From the NCBI GenBank assembly GCA_006538405.1, contig BJKQ01000003.1, positions 1,736,001 through 1,800,000 on the forward strand: a DNA stretch of 64,000 bases, given 5' to 3'. This DNA is from Hansfordia pulvinata (taxonomy: Eukaryota > Ascomycota > Sordariomycetes > Xylariales). The position numbers were made by a program, and so were the translations under genes. The notes beneath the pieces are model-generated. The model was given only the letters and a program-made list of their open reading frames with translations, was not told where the DNA came from and ran no database searches. Positions 24,889 to 35,424 of the stretch are shown here, piece after piece (position 1 is the stretch's first letter; each line of letters starts with the position of its first letter).

Positions 24889-25312
24889 CACTCGATGGTG
24901 GGATCAACAAGGCGGCCCCGGCTGTACGGGGAATTGCGGGGGTGGGGAAGCGCGGTCTGGCAAACCCGCGACGATTATTCGGCAACTCGGCCAATCGCGG
25001 AATCGCCGCCACCACATTCGGGTCCCCTTGCTATATGACGAGTTCCCTGGCTAAGAGTACCTTGTTCCCTGGCCAAGAGTACCTTGGACTTTGCCATGCT
25101 GATGATGGGGACTTACAGGTACCTAGGAATTCATTACGACGAGGAATAACGGAACCGAAGCCTTCCTTCTCTGCCTTTGCCGGCCAATGCGCGCCTCCAG
25201 CTGTCCGTTCGCCCGCGAGTTTTAGCTAATGCCGGGACCTGAGTAAGATGGGTAGGTAGACATTTGCTGCCACTAGTCCACGCTGCCAGGATACCATAGG
25301 CAGCCCGGCACG

Positions 25313-25339
25313 GCACAGCACAGCACAGCACAGCACAGC
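25313..25339 (+). repeat. GCACA pentamer repeat, about five copies
   Basis: Tandem GCACA units in intergenic DNA upstream of isocitrate lyase. Confidence 0.8.
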
Positions 25340-26230
25340 GTTGACCTCGGTCTGCCTGGGAGATGGGAGAGAGAGAGAGACACTCATGTGTACCTTTGGG
25401 CTTACCACCCTCCCCGAGAGTCAGGGGTTGTTGTCCAGCCTGTGCCGCGAGGTTGGGGATACATACCTCTGCGTCTGGGCTGTCGACCTGGAGAGCCCAT
25501 GGCACGAGGAAAGCGACCTCTCTCTTTAGAGAGAGAGAGAGAGGCAGATCCGTCATCCTCGTAGCCCGAATCGGCAAAGTGGGCCACCCGGTCCGGGTCG
25601 ACGGCCAGGCCAAAGCAAGCCAGCAAGCTTCTATACTTGCCTTGTTGCTCCCACAGGCCAGGGCCCCTTTGTTCCGCCGCCCACCCGCCGAGGCCGCTAT
25701 AGCCGACGGCTCCCGAGCGGGCGAGGCGAGGCGAGGGTGGTGGCCGCCGCCGCCGCTCGATCCCGGCGGCTTCTGGCGACAACAACCCACTCCCACGGCT
25801 ATGTATGGCCCGCGGGCCCGGCATCGCATTGCTCACGTCACTGGCGGCCTGTGAGTCAGGCATGTGCCCGCACTCAGTTTTGCTTGCTTTCACTGCTCTA
25901 CTTACTTAGGTACTCTGTGACGCCGGCCTGTCTTGCCCTCGGTAGTTTCCCATTGACCCTCGTCCCTGTATATCTTCCCTCCCTCCCCCGCTCCCCAGCA
26001 TTCCGCACCCGGCGATATCTTGACGCTTGAACCGATTCGCTGCCGCCTCTGACATACTACTACTACTACTACCACGCTGTAGCATCTTATACACCTCCCC
26101 CTGCACTCCCTTCTCGGCAAGCACAGAAGAGCTGCTCTCTTCAACCCGCATCTCCCCGCCACATTGTCATTCCATTTATTCACACACCATCTTTGGATCA
26201 GGAAAGAAAAAAGGGAAACCCCGGCAAAAG

Positions 26231-27840
26231 ATGGCGGCGAACAACATGGTCGGCAACGCCGTGGACCCGGAGGTCGAGGACGAGCTGTTCGCCCGCGAGG
26301 TCGAGGCCGTCAAGCAGTGGTGGAGCGGGCCGCGGTGGCGGTACACCAAGCGGCCCTTCACGGCGGAGCAGATTGTGTCCAAGAGGGGCCACCTCCAGGT
26401 CGAGTACGCGAGCAACGCGCAGTCGAAGAAGCTGTGGGACATTCTCGAGGGGCGTTTCAAGGTATGTGAGGACAACTGAGGGGACGAGGATCATGGGCCG
26501 TGATGTCTGCTGTCTACAGCCGGACACATTGCTCAGAACGGAATATCTGTTCATTTTTTTTTCCATCTTTCTCTCCTTGAGGTGTCTCTGCTGACCGCTG
26601 CCAAAATGCCCATCGCAGAACCGTGACGCCAGCTACACGTACGGCTGCCTCGAGCCGACGATGCTGACGCAAATGGCCAAGTACCTCGACACGGTGTACG
26701 TGTCCGGGTGGCAGTCGTCGTCGACGGCGTCGTCGTCGGACGAGCCCGGCCCGGACCTGGCTGATTACCCCTACGTGAGTGCCAGATGCCCCCCTCCTAT
26801 CTTGTCTTCCTGTCGAAAAGGCTCTCCCATCCTCCGGCGAGAGAACAGTAGGTAGGTATGCAAAAATAGGACCTGGCCACTAACACCGATATTTCCCACC
26901 CAAACAGACCACGGTGCCCAACAAGGTCAAGCACCTCTTCATGGCGCAGCTGTTCCACGACCGCAAGCAGCGGGCGGAGCGCCTGGGGGCGGCGAGCAAG
27001 GAGGCGCGGCGGGCCCTGCCGAACATCGACTACCTGCGGCCGATCGTGGCGGACGCGGACACGGGCCACGGGGGCCTGACGGCGGTGATGAAGCTGACGA
27101 AGCTGTTCGTGGAGCAGGGGGCCGCGGGGATCCACATCGAGGACCAGGCGCCCGGCACCAAGAAGTGCGGGCACATGGCGGGGAAGGTGCTGGTGCCGGT
27201 CGGGGAGCACATCAACCGGCTGGTGGCGATCCGGGCGCAGGCGGACGTCATGGGCAGCGACCTGCTGGCGGTGGCGCGCACCGACGCCGAGGCCGCGACG
27301 CTCATCACCTCGACCATCGACCCGCGCGACCACGCCCACATCCTCGGCGCCACGAACCCCGGGCTCAGGCCCCTCAACGACCTCATGATCGAGGCCGAGC
27401 GGGCGGGCAAGTCGGGCGCCCAGCTGCAGGCCATCGAGGACGCGTGGCTGCGCGACGCGGGCCTGAAGCGCTTCGACGATGTCGTTGCTGAGGCCATTCT
27501 CAAATCTCCCGCCGTCTCCGGGGACAAGAAGAAGGCGGCGGTGGAAGAGTACAGGTCGCAGGCCAAGGGCAAGAGCCACGCCGAGGCGCGCGCGCTGGCC
27601 CGCGGCGTGCTCGGAGGGGACGAAGCCGCCTCGGCCGCCGCCCTCCACTTCGACTGGGACGCGCCGCGCACCCGCGAGGGGTACTACCGGCTGCAAGGGG
27701 GCTGCGCGTGCGCGGTCGACCGGGCGGTGGCGTACGCGCCGTACTGCGACGCCATCTGGATGGAGAGCAAGCTGCCCGACTTTGAGCAGGCGCGCCAGTT
27801 TGCCGAGGGGGTGCACGCCGTCTGGCCTGAGCAGAAGTGC

Positions 27841-27885
<45 letters not shown>

Positions 27886-28446
27886 GTTGCTCTTCCTCTT
27901 GATTCATCCCCTAGATTTCTCGTCTGAAGTTTCTGCTTGTCTTCCTCCCGCCCTTTTCCTGTTCTCTTTCCTCTTCCTTTCATGAACCCACCCCCCCCCC
28001 CCCCCCCCCCTTCGCTCTTTCTCCCCTCTCCCTCTCCTGAACTCAAACATCACAGACAACAGCTGACATGAACTAAACGACTTACACAGACTGGCCTACA
28101 ACCTCTCCCCCTCCTTCAACTGGAAGACGGCGATGCCGGCCGGCGAGCAGACGACCTACATCGCCCGCCTGGCCCGGCTGGGCTACTGCTGGCAGTTCAT
28201 CACCCTGGCGGGGCTGCACAGCACGGCGCTGGTCAGCGACGCCTTCGCGCGCGCCTACGCCGCCCAGGGCATGCGCGCCTACGGCGAGATGGTCCAGGAG
28301 CCCGAGGTCGCCCAGGGCTGCGACGTCGTCACGCACCAGAAGTGGAGCGGCGCGTCCTACGTCGACGACATGCTCAAGATGGTCACGGGAGGGATTAGTA
28401 GTACCGCGGCCATGGGAAGGGGGTCACCGAGGACCAATTCAAGTGA
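26231..28446 (+). CDS. acuD: Isocitrate lyase, glyoxylate cycle (one assembly frameshift)
   Basis: Cleaves isocitrate to glyoxylate and succinate, allowing growth on acetate and fatty acids; peroxisomal/glyoxysomal in related fungi. Exons: 26231-26461, 26619-26774, 26908-27836 and 28090-28446. The catalytic KKCGH motif is at ~214-218, and the surrounding [20 protein letters not shown] segment is typical of fungal isocitrate lyases. N-terminal [14 protein letters not shown] and C-terminal [11 protein letters not shown] and HQKWSGA segments also match. One base is missing in the A/G run at 28415-28423. Counted, the protein ends GVTEDQFK at a TGA (28444-28446) with 557 residues. Uncounted, the frame runs on into GT-repeat DNA and gives an artificial cysteine/valine tail. 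No SKL-type peroxisomal signal is present at the end. A 2-methylisocitrate lyase paralogue is the main alternative, but the N-terminus has no obvious mitochondrial presequence. Confidence 0.93.
27842..27878 (+). repeat. (TC)n microsatellite in isocitrate lyase intron 3
   Basis: About 18 TC units begin only five bases inside the intron donor, so length changes would act on the splice-donor neighbourhood. Confidence 0.9.
27991..28010 (+). repeat. Poly-C run (20 C) in isocitrate lyase intron 3
   Basis: Homopolymer in the middle of the same intron that carries the TC microsatellite. Confidence 0.9.
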
Positions 28447-28467
28447 GGCCCTTTCTCCGCGGCGGGC

Positions 28468-28487
28468 GTGTGTGTGTGTGTGTGTGT
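28468..28487 (+). repeat. (GT)10 microsatellite
   Basis: Perfect dinucleotide repeat 21 bases after the corrected isocitrate lyase stop. Confidence 0.9.
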
Positions 28488-28530
28488 ATCTTATGTTGAA
28501 GGTGATCGGGGGGAAAGTGATGATGGAGAG

Positions 28531-28552
28531 GTGTGTGTGTGTGTGTGTGTGT
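28531..28552 (+). repeat. (GT)11 microsatellite
   Basis: Perfect dinucleotide repeat in the isocitrate lyase 3' region. Confidence 0.9.
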
Positions 28553-29891
28553 TTTCGTAAATGCACGTATCAAGGAAAGGGGGATAGATTCGAATATCAA
28601 GTGTTTTCTGTCTTTCCACTTGTCGTGTCGGGTCTCCCACGCATGAAGTGACGAGTCTCCGCCCTGTCGTGTCGACGGGGCAATATGGCCATTCTGAGAA
28701 AGAAAATCCCCAGCCCACCACCGCAGCGCGCTGTTCTGACAAGGGCAAGTCGCGCGACCCGCCGCCGCCCACGACTCTGTTCGTATTTGTCCGATGCAGA
28801 GCGGCGGGGGTGAAAGGCGGGGATCACGTTCTGACGGCACGGGGAGCGGGTTAAAAGTTGGACAGGCAAGCGAAATAGACAGACACACAGAAAGACACCC
28901 AAAGGGAGGGGGAGGGGGGGGGGGGCAAAAAGAGAGTCAATGTGGCAGTGTCCCCAAGACATATCAGACACCATTTTTCAGAACTCACTCTAGACATATC
29001 GGGAGCTCGGCTCGGCTGCACTGGCTGCCCGATTGGCTGTGCATACTTGAGTGCAAGTCAGACGACGCATCAAAGACGAAGGCCCGAACCCCTGGTCGAC
29101 TAGACATGCCCGTTGCCCCGGATCTGCCATCCCGTCTGTCTGCCCTCCGCCTGTCTTTCTTTAGCCACCCCGCTTGGGCATCGGACAGGCTGCGGACGGC
29201 CTTGTCACGGTGGTTCTTTGGGATGGATGGTGGTGGTGGTGGTGGTGTTGGTGATGGTACTCCTCGCCCTCGGCTGCTGTTGCCTGTGCGCTTGGCTCGG
29301 GTGCTGGGAGGGGCTGGGGTGGACTGCGTGACGGTCGAGTTTCGTGATGTGTTTAGGCAGGTCAAAGCTACGTCGTCCGTCTATCAGTTGGCGTACATGT
29401 CTATCTGTCTTCTTGTCTACTTGGCTCGCTGTCCATCTGGCTTGGCGATCATAAGCTTAAGTGGTGGCATGGGATGTACTCGTCCCATCTGCAGTTGCGG
29501 GGCAGACGAGACTGCTTTGATATTGGTGTCAGAAGCTACTTCTATCGCTTCAGTGTGCGCCGGGGGCCAGCATCGTCTCTCGATGGGACAGACACCTGCT
29601 TGCTTGCCCACACGGCGAAACCTGGAACTGGGACAGCTCGCAAGGCTTTTGTGGTGAGGTGCGCTGGAGCTGGACACATACAACAACGACGACGACAGCA
29701 ACAAGGGGTGTGGCGTCGCCGCCTGAAGACTCGAGACGCCGTGGGCGGTCTGTCTGTGGGCGCGTAAGGCGCTCGGGGTAGCTGAGGTGCGGGCTGCCTT
29801 TCGGGGAAGGCTGAGGTTGTAGCGGGCGGAACCCCCTTCACCCTTGTCTGCTTGGACTTGATTCCGAGAGGGGCAGCACGTGGTTATGAGC

Positions 29892-29892
<1 letters not shown>

Positions 29893-29932
<40 letters not shown>
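29893..29932 (+). repeat. (GT)20 microsatellite
   Basis: Perfect 40-base dinucleotide repeat in intergenic DNA. Confidence 0.9.
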
Positions 29933-29933
<1 letters not shown>

Positions 29934-30189
29934 AAGTGTGTGTGTACCTGCAGGAAAGGGAGGAGGAAAAGGGGGGGGGGGTTCTGTAGTATGTATGTAG
30001 GTGGATAGTAGGCAACGCACCGTCGTCGGGATTCAGTCAACGTCAACGCCTGACCCGAAATACTCCATGTCGTACGTACGCGTACCTACGTACGGGTAGG
30101 GATGTAGGGAATTAAGGTGGCCCCGCCTGCAGCCGAGGGTCCGGGAGAGAGGGCGACCACGGCGACTTGCCTAAAGCGGGCCTTGTTTC

Positions 30190-30260
30190 CCCACGATGGA
30201 GGCAGGCCATCCCACGATGGAGGAGGCCATCCACGATGGAGGCGGCCATTGTGGAGGCGG
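30190..30260 (+). repeat. Short imperfect tandem repeat (~20-base unit, 3-4 copies)
   Basis: Units of the form CCACGATGGAGGCAGGCCAT repeat with small length differences; the last copy is degenerate (TTGTGGAGGCGGG). Confidence 0.75.
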
Positions 30261-30759
30261 GTCTTTGTCTCTATCCGTAAGGTACCACCTCGTCGAAATA
30301 AGGTGAGCTGCGTGGCCACCTTCTTTACCTTATTAATAAGGGCTGGCATCTCGTGACTACGCGTACCCGACCTTACCCAGGTAACTACCTGGTATGTACA
30401 CACACGTCCAGTGTGTCTGTCTGCGTGTGACTGTCTGTGGCCTTCCCTGTTCTCATTAGTGGTGGTTGCTTCAAGCCGCCGCCGCCAACGCCTCTGCATC
30501 ACACACAGAGAAACATCCCGGTCCCATTCTCCTGCTGAGATGGAAGAAACAGCAGATGGGAGAATGCGAGCGAACCGAGGGCTGATTCGCCGGTACCTGC
30601 TTCTGTGGCTTGGCCCTCGTTCGCCTGCGCGCGCCGTGAAACCTGAGCCGTCGCATTGGGCCTTTCCCCATCCTCCGTCCTGCGACCGCTAGCAGTAACG
30701 GCTAAGGACGCCTCGGGAAGGCCGTCCAAACCCCTGTCTGTCGACTCCGGAGGGGGGGA

Positions 30760-30783
30760 GGGGGGGGGGGGGGGGGGGGGGGG
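30760..30783 (+). repeat. Poly-G run (24 G)
   Basis: Homopolymer preceded by a seven-G run and a single A, in intergenic DNA. Confidence 0.9.
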
Positions 30784-31929
30784 TCCGCCCGCGCGCGCGG
30801 TGGCTGGGCCGGGGCGCCCGGAATCGTTGACAGCTACGAGTAATCGATGCGCCGCGATGCGCCGCTGCGTGGGTTCGCACAGCTTGGGGATCCCCGGTCC
30901 AGCCTGCCAGCCACTCTCGCCTAGGTACAGACGCACTGGTGGTGATGGTGGCGGTGGTGGTGGGGGACTCATCGTTCATCCAACAGCGGCGCACAATTTT
31001 TGCACCTACACGCGCGAAAACCAGTCAATTAGTACCTATGTACCGACATGTAGGTAGGTACCCAGATGGCGGGGTTCTGTTTGATGAATCTCGTCTGGCC
31101 TAGGTTGTCGATGGGGAAGGAGCGCACGAATCAAGTGGCAAGTGCGAGCGTGTAGGTTAAAGAACAGAAAAAGGAAAGAACAATAGAGAGAGAAAAAAAA
31201 AGGAAGAAAAGAAGAGGAAGAATAAAAAGACAAACAATCATGAGAGGCCCTCTTCCGTCGCACCAGTATGTACTCGTATCAACAGTCAGCGTCGCAAAAT
31301 GACTGCTCATGACTCCATCGCCCAGTCGAGGCTGAACGCCCATGCGAGTATAGCCCCCCCCCCCCTCAATCTGCACAAAGCCCAATAAGCTGAGCTCTCG
31401 ACTCCCATCGCGTCTTGGGTTTCCCTCGTCGCCACTATCAATGCCATTGTTCACTGCCAACCCAAAACCCCCGCGGCCTCGTCTTGACCACATTGTATCG
31501 TATCGTATCATATGGTAGCCCATCGCCTGCCTTCTGCCCTTTGGCGCCATGTTTCAACCGGGTTGTTCCCCTTCCACCCCCAAGACTCTCTTCAAGGTGC
31601 GAAAGCACCCCCCCCCCTCCCCTGATCCGGAAGGTCGTCGCCCTCTACGGGGCGGCGCCATTGGCCCGGCCTAACCGCCTGTGGGCCTATTGCGCCGAGA
31701 TGGACGACATGGACCGGAGACAACGACAACGACGACGACGGCAGCAGCATCAGCACGCCGCCTGCCGCCGTCCTCGGTCCCATGCGCCCGGCCTTATCCT
31801 CGGAGGCGTTCGTCCAAGGGGGGAGGCCAAGTGCTGTTTTCCTCAGCTGAGCTGAGCTGAGCCGAGCTGGCTGCTCGCTAATATTCCGAGTTGTGGCTCG
31901 GCGGTTTACTGGGCTCGGGTCACGAAAGA

Positions 31930-31930
<1 letters not shown>

Positions 31931-32017
<87 letters not shown>
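31931..32017 (+). repeat. (CTG)29 trinucleotide array
   Basis: Twenty-nine perfect CTG units, about 65 bases upstream of a TATA box and 455 bases upstream of the GH64 start. Open frames through it on either strand (poly-Cys, poly-Ser) are artefacts. Confidence 0.95.
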
Positions 32018-32020
<3 letters not shown>

Positions 32021-32081
32021 CTGTCTCGGCTATCCGACCAGGTTCTTTCTGCCTGTTCGTGAAATGAACCCTCGATGTGTG

Positions 32082-32089
32082 TATATAAG
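32082..32089 (+). promoter_or_regulatory. TATA box candidate (TATATAAG) of GH64 gene
   Basis: Sequence TATATAAGG lies about 380 bases before the ATG, between the CTG array and a long CT-rich leader, a common fungal promoter layout. Confidence 0.5.
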
Positions 32090-32471
32090 GTTGTCGAGTT
32101 TCCCGTCATGCGTTGCCAATCCCCCCCTCCACTCGGCAGACACGCAACAGTCTCGCAGACTCCGGCACGGCAGGACTCACTCTCTTTTCCCCCTTCCTTC
32201 TTTTATCCGCTGTTTCTAGGTAAACGGCTTCCATTCATTGTCTGAGGGTTTCTCCCTCCGTCACAATCTTTGCCTTCTCTTCCACCTGGCTTCACAAACC
32301 GGCTTGCTGATCTCCTGATCATCTCGAACTCGCTCTTTGACTGCTATTTTACACACATACCTTGATCTGTACCTGTCTGTCTATCCTTTCCCTGCTCTTT
32401 GGCAGTCTCGGCAACGGTATCATCCCACAGTCCTCCAGTCACACATCACAAAAGCAACATCAGACGAGAAA

Positions 32472-33839
32472 ATGCGCGGTCTCTTCGGTCTTGCCCTGGC
32501 CTCGGCCTCGCTCTTCGCGGGCCACGCCGCCGCGCTGCCGGCCCGCAGCAGCTTCACCATCGCGTCGGCCGGCACCGCCAAGGACATCACCATCAGCGCC
32601 AAGAACACGGTCAACGGCACCACCCTCGCCACCACCCCCGGGACGGCGGGCAAGAACAAGGCTGCTCTATCCAGTTCCGCGGGCGCCGCGGCAGGCAGCC
32701 CGCTCAAGTTCACGTTCCACAACAACGGCGACCTCGGGCAGCTGTACGCGTACGTGACGGGGACGACGTCGGACGGGGCGGTCGTCATGCTCAAGCAGGA
32801 CGGGACGTGGTACAGCCCGGACGCGGGGGGCAGCGCGCAGCCGATCGAGGTGCCCGAGGACGCGGGGGTGGCGATCGAGCTGGGGGCGGCGGGGTCGACG
32901 ACCGACTTCACGATCCCGGACTACATGAGCGCGGGGCGGGTGTGGGTGGCCGAGGGCAAGCTGACCTTCTACACGGTGGCGTCGGCCGAGGGGCTGACGA
33001 CGCTCGTGGAGCCGTCGGCGGTCAACCCGGCGGACCCGTCGGCCGAGGTCAACTGGGGCTTCATCGAGCTGACCAACAACGAGGGCGGCATCTACGCCAA
33101 CATCTCGTTTGTCGACTTCATCGGCCTCATCCTCAGCATGCGCCTGACGCTCGGCTCGGGCGAGACGCAGCAGGTCGAGGGCCTGGCCGCCGACGCCGTG
33201 TCCACCATCTGCGACGGGCTCAAGCAGCAGACCGCCGCCGACAGCCAGCCCTGGGACCAGATGTGCGTCGCCGACGCCTCGGGCAGCCCCCTGCGCGTCA
33301 TGGCGCCCAACATGTACATCGCCTCGCAGCCGGGCACCATGGACGACTACTACACCGACTACGTCGACCAGGTCTGGGCCAAGTACGCCGCCGAGGACCT
33401 GACCGTCGACACGCAAGGGGACGCCGGCAAGGTCGCCTGCCGCGTCAGCGCCGACTCGGGCGACCTGGTCTGCGCCGGCAACGAGGACGAGCCGTTCGTC
33501 AAGCCCACCATCATCGACATCTGGGGCTGCAACTCGGGCCCTTTCGCCAACGAGGGCACCGACCTGCACAAGGCCATCCTCGCCCGCCTGTGCGCCGCCT
33601 TCAACCGCTCCGAGCTGCTGCTCGACGGCGGCAGCACCACCCCGAGCCTCGGCAGCGCCCAGTACTACACCGTCAGCCCCACCTCCCACTACAGCCGCCT
33701 CGTCCACGCCCACGAGACCGACGGCAAGGGCTACGCCTTCTCCTACGACGACGTCAACGCCAGCGGCGAGAACGCCGCCGGCGTCGTCTCCGGCGCCAAC
33801 CCCCAAACCCTCGAGCTGTTCCTCGGCGGCATCCAGTAG
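32472..33839 (+). CDS. Secreted GH64 beta-1,3-glucanase (thaumatin-like fold)
   Basis: Predicted extracellular glucan endo-1,3-beta-glucosidase acting on beta-1,3-glucan of fungal walls. Single exon, 455 residues. The start is the ATG that gives a clean signal peptide (MRGLFGLALASASLFAGHAAALPA, cleavage expected near residue 20-24). Family hallmarks: WGFIEL containing Glu199 and ISFVDFIGL containing Asp215. Their 16-residue spacing equals that of the catalytic Glu154/Asp170 pair described for the Streptomyces laminaripentaose-producing enzyme. An N-terminal domain of ~100 residues (residues 25-120) precedes the catalytic region. Two N-glycosylation-type sequons are visible (NGT, NIS). The stop is followed by a T/C-rich 3' region. 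No frameshift is seen. An unusual (CTG)29 repeat and a TATA box lie upstream. Confidence 0.88.
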   Translation: MRGLFGLALASASLFAGHAAALPARSSFTIASAGTAKDITISAKNTVNGTTLATTPGTAGKNKAALSSSAGAAAGSPLKFTFHNNGDLGQLYAYVTGTTSDGAVVMLKQDGTWYSPDAGGSAQPIEVPEDAGVAIELGAAGSTTDFTIPDYMSAGRVWVAEGKLTFYTVASAEGLTTLVEPSAVNPADPSAEVNWGFIELTNNEGGIYANISFVDFIGLILSMRLTLGSGETQQVEGLAADAVSTICDGLKQQTAADSQPWDQMCVADASGSPLRVMAPNMYIASQPGTMDDYYTDYVDQVWAKYAAEDLTVDTQGDAGKVACRVSADSGDLVCAGNEDEPFVKPTIIDIWGCNSGPFANEGTDLHKAILARLCAAFNRSELLLDGGSTTPSLGSAQYYTVSPTSHYSRLVHAHETDGKGYAFSYDDVNASGENAAGVVSGANPQTLELFLGGIQ

Positions 33840-35424
33840 GCTCCGTCTACTGTCTCCGTCTTACGTGGCCGGCTTGTCTTTGTCTCTGATTATGGAGGAT
33901 GAGGTGGAGGGAGCTGCCAAGTGAGCCCTGGCTGGGCTCCCCCTCCCCTTTTTTTTCTTATATTGCACATAGGTTTTGTATTTCATGCTTGTCCCTGCAT
34001 CTCATATCATGTCATGTCGGCTCGATCTAGCGGACTGTCTGCCTCGTCATTTTTTCCTCCTTCTTTTTCTTTTCTCTTTCTTTTTTCCATTCTCTTCAGT
34101 TCTATCATCGCATGTGGGATCGGACCATCTCTTTCCCGAGATGCGCCCTGGTCCCGCGCTGCATCTCTTCTCCCCCCCCTTTCCTGCTGGCGCAACTGTA
34201 CATAGGCCGGTGTGTCTGGGTGCGAGCATGGAGCAAGCAAGTACATAAGAAGGGGGGCCACCGTCTTGTATATAGGCCCCCGGGTGTTACATATCTACGC
34301 TTCGTCACGAATCTACGTCTCTTTCCTGCAACATGCCCGCCCTCGACTGTGAATTACCTGAGATCTAGGTGTTTCTATTTGTGAATGCGATTTCATCCCT
34401 GTCCCCTTGGATACGGCAGCCGGTTGCGGGGTGGGTGAGTCTCGGCTGGCCCGGGCCTTTCCTGTGTGTCTGCACGTCGGCATAGCCCTCGCAAGGGGGA
34501 CGCCGTCTGTTGATAGTTGGCAGCTGCATGAGCACACGTTGCCGATAAAGTAGACATGGAGCTTCTGATGCTCTTCTGCCCGCCGCTGCTGTCGTACGTG
34601 CGTACTGGTATACGCGGCAATAGACCAGTTGCGTACCAGTCTGTCGGTTCCCTTCTTTGACGCGAGTTCCCCCCTATATGCCCTTTACGCCCTTGAGCCA
34701 GTTAGATTTCTCTCCAGTTCTACGTCGATATCGCTAAGCAGATATTTAGACAACAATGTATGACGAGGTTGGGTCGCACTATAGCCTCCCACACGAAAAA
34801 AGAACTCTTCGTCTGGTCTGCATGGAGCTCTCCGGACATTGCAGTACGCCAACTAGAAGAAGGAGGCCTCGCCAGGACTCGCGTGGAAACTGTACCTGAG
34901 AAGAGTTCCCACACCAGGAAGGCCCCTGGACTTGTCGTACACTCCATGCAGACAGACGCGCGAGGAGCGAGTCTGATAGCCGTGGCGAGAGCCGCACCGT
35001 CACACGCATAGAGGCCTCTCAGGCCCATGCCCCGAGGCTTCCAGCGGCCCGTACTGCCGTTATTATGATCCTTGAACCCGCACCGGAGGTTCACGACGGC
35101 ATATCCATAGACTCCGCATCGGCGTCGAGCGGTTCCAAAGCTGCAGCCCACCCATCCGGCTCTGCGCGGGGAGGGCTCGAGCAAGAGACTTGAAAACCGA
35201 GTCCCCGCTCTCCGAGGAGGCTCTGGCTCTCTTTTCCCCCTTTCTTCCCAGACCAACCAGCCCAGCCGAGCAACACCATACTTTTGGCTGCCTTCAACCC
35301 CCGTCAACCCGCGGTGATACCCTCATCCAGTTGGTTTCTACCTTCGCTGCACGTCAACCTTCACCAGTCATAAACAACCCTTCTGTACTCTGGTGTACAC
35401 CCCACACATCAAACCGCAGCCAAG
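33840..35424. other. Intergenic
   Basis: The T/C-rich segment 33.94-34.2 kb is likely the GH64 3' region. The segment from ~35.2 kb is pyrimidine-rich and looks like the leader of the glycosyltransferase gene. No gene is recognised. Confidence 0.45.

Larger units (their letters stand above)
23619..26230. other. Intergenic; isocitrate lyase promoter side
   Basis: No gene is recognised. It contains a 27-base poly-G run, short tandem repeats, and AGGTACCT motifs at 24590-24597 and 25117-25124. The last ~300 bases (from about 25,920) are CT-rich and look like the leader of the isocitrate lyase gene. Confidence 0.45.
28447..32471. other. 4 kb microsatellite-rich intergenic region
   Basis: Contains three GT repeats, a ~20-base tandem repeat, a 24-base poly-G run and a (CTG)29 array. 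Long open frames here (for example 28,794-29,657) are produced by repeats and show no domain. The 3' end is the CT-rich leader of the GH64 gene. No gene is recognised. Confidence 0.5.

Noticed and set aside
28794..29657. Open frame of 287 codons on the plus strand
   Set aside because: Runs through G-rich and GGT-repeat DNA with no domain; several overlapping frames of similar length.
31893..32219. Poly-Cys (plus) and poly-Ser (minus) reading frames
   Set aside because: Created solely by the CTG array in the GH64 promoter.
32399..33889. Arg/Gly-rich alternative frame over the GH64 gene
   Set aside because: Typical high-GC shadow frame; the other frame has signal peptide and catalytic residues.
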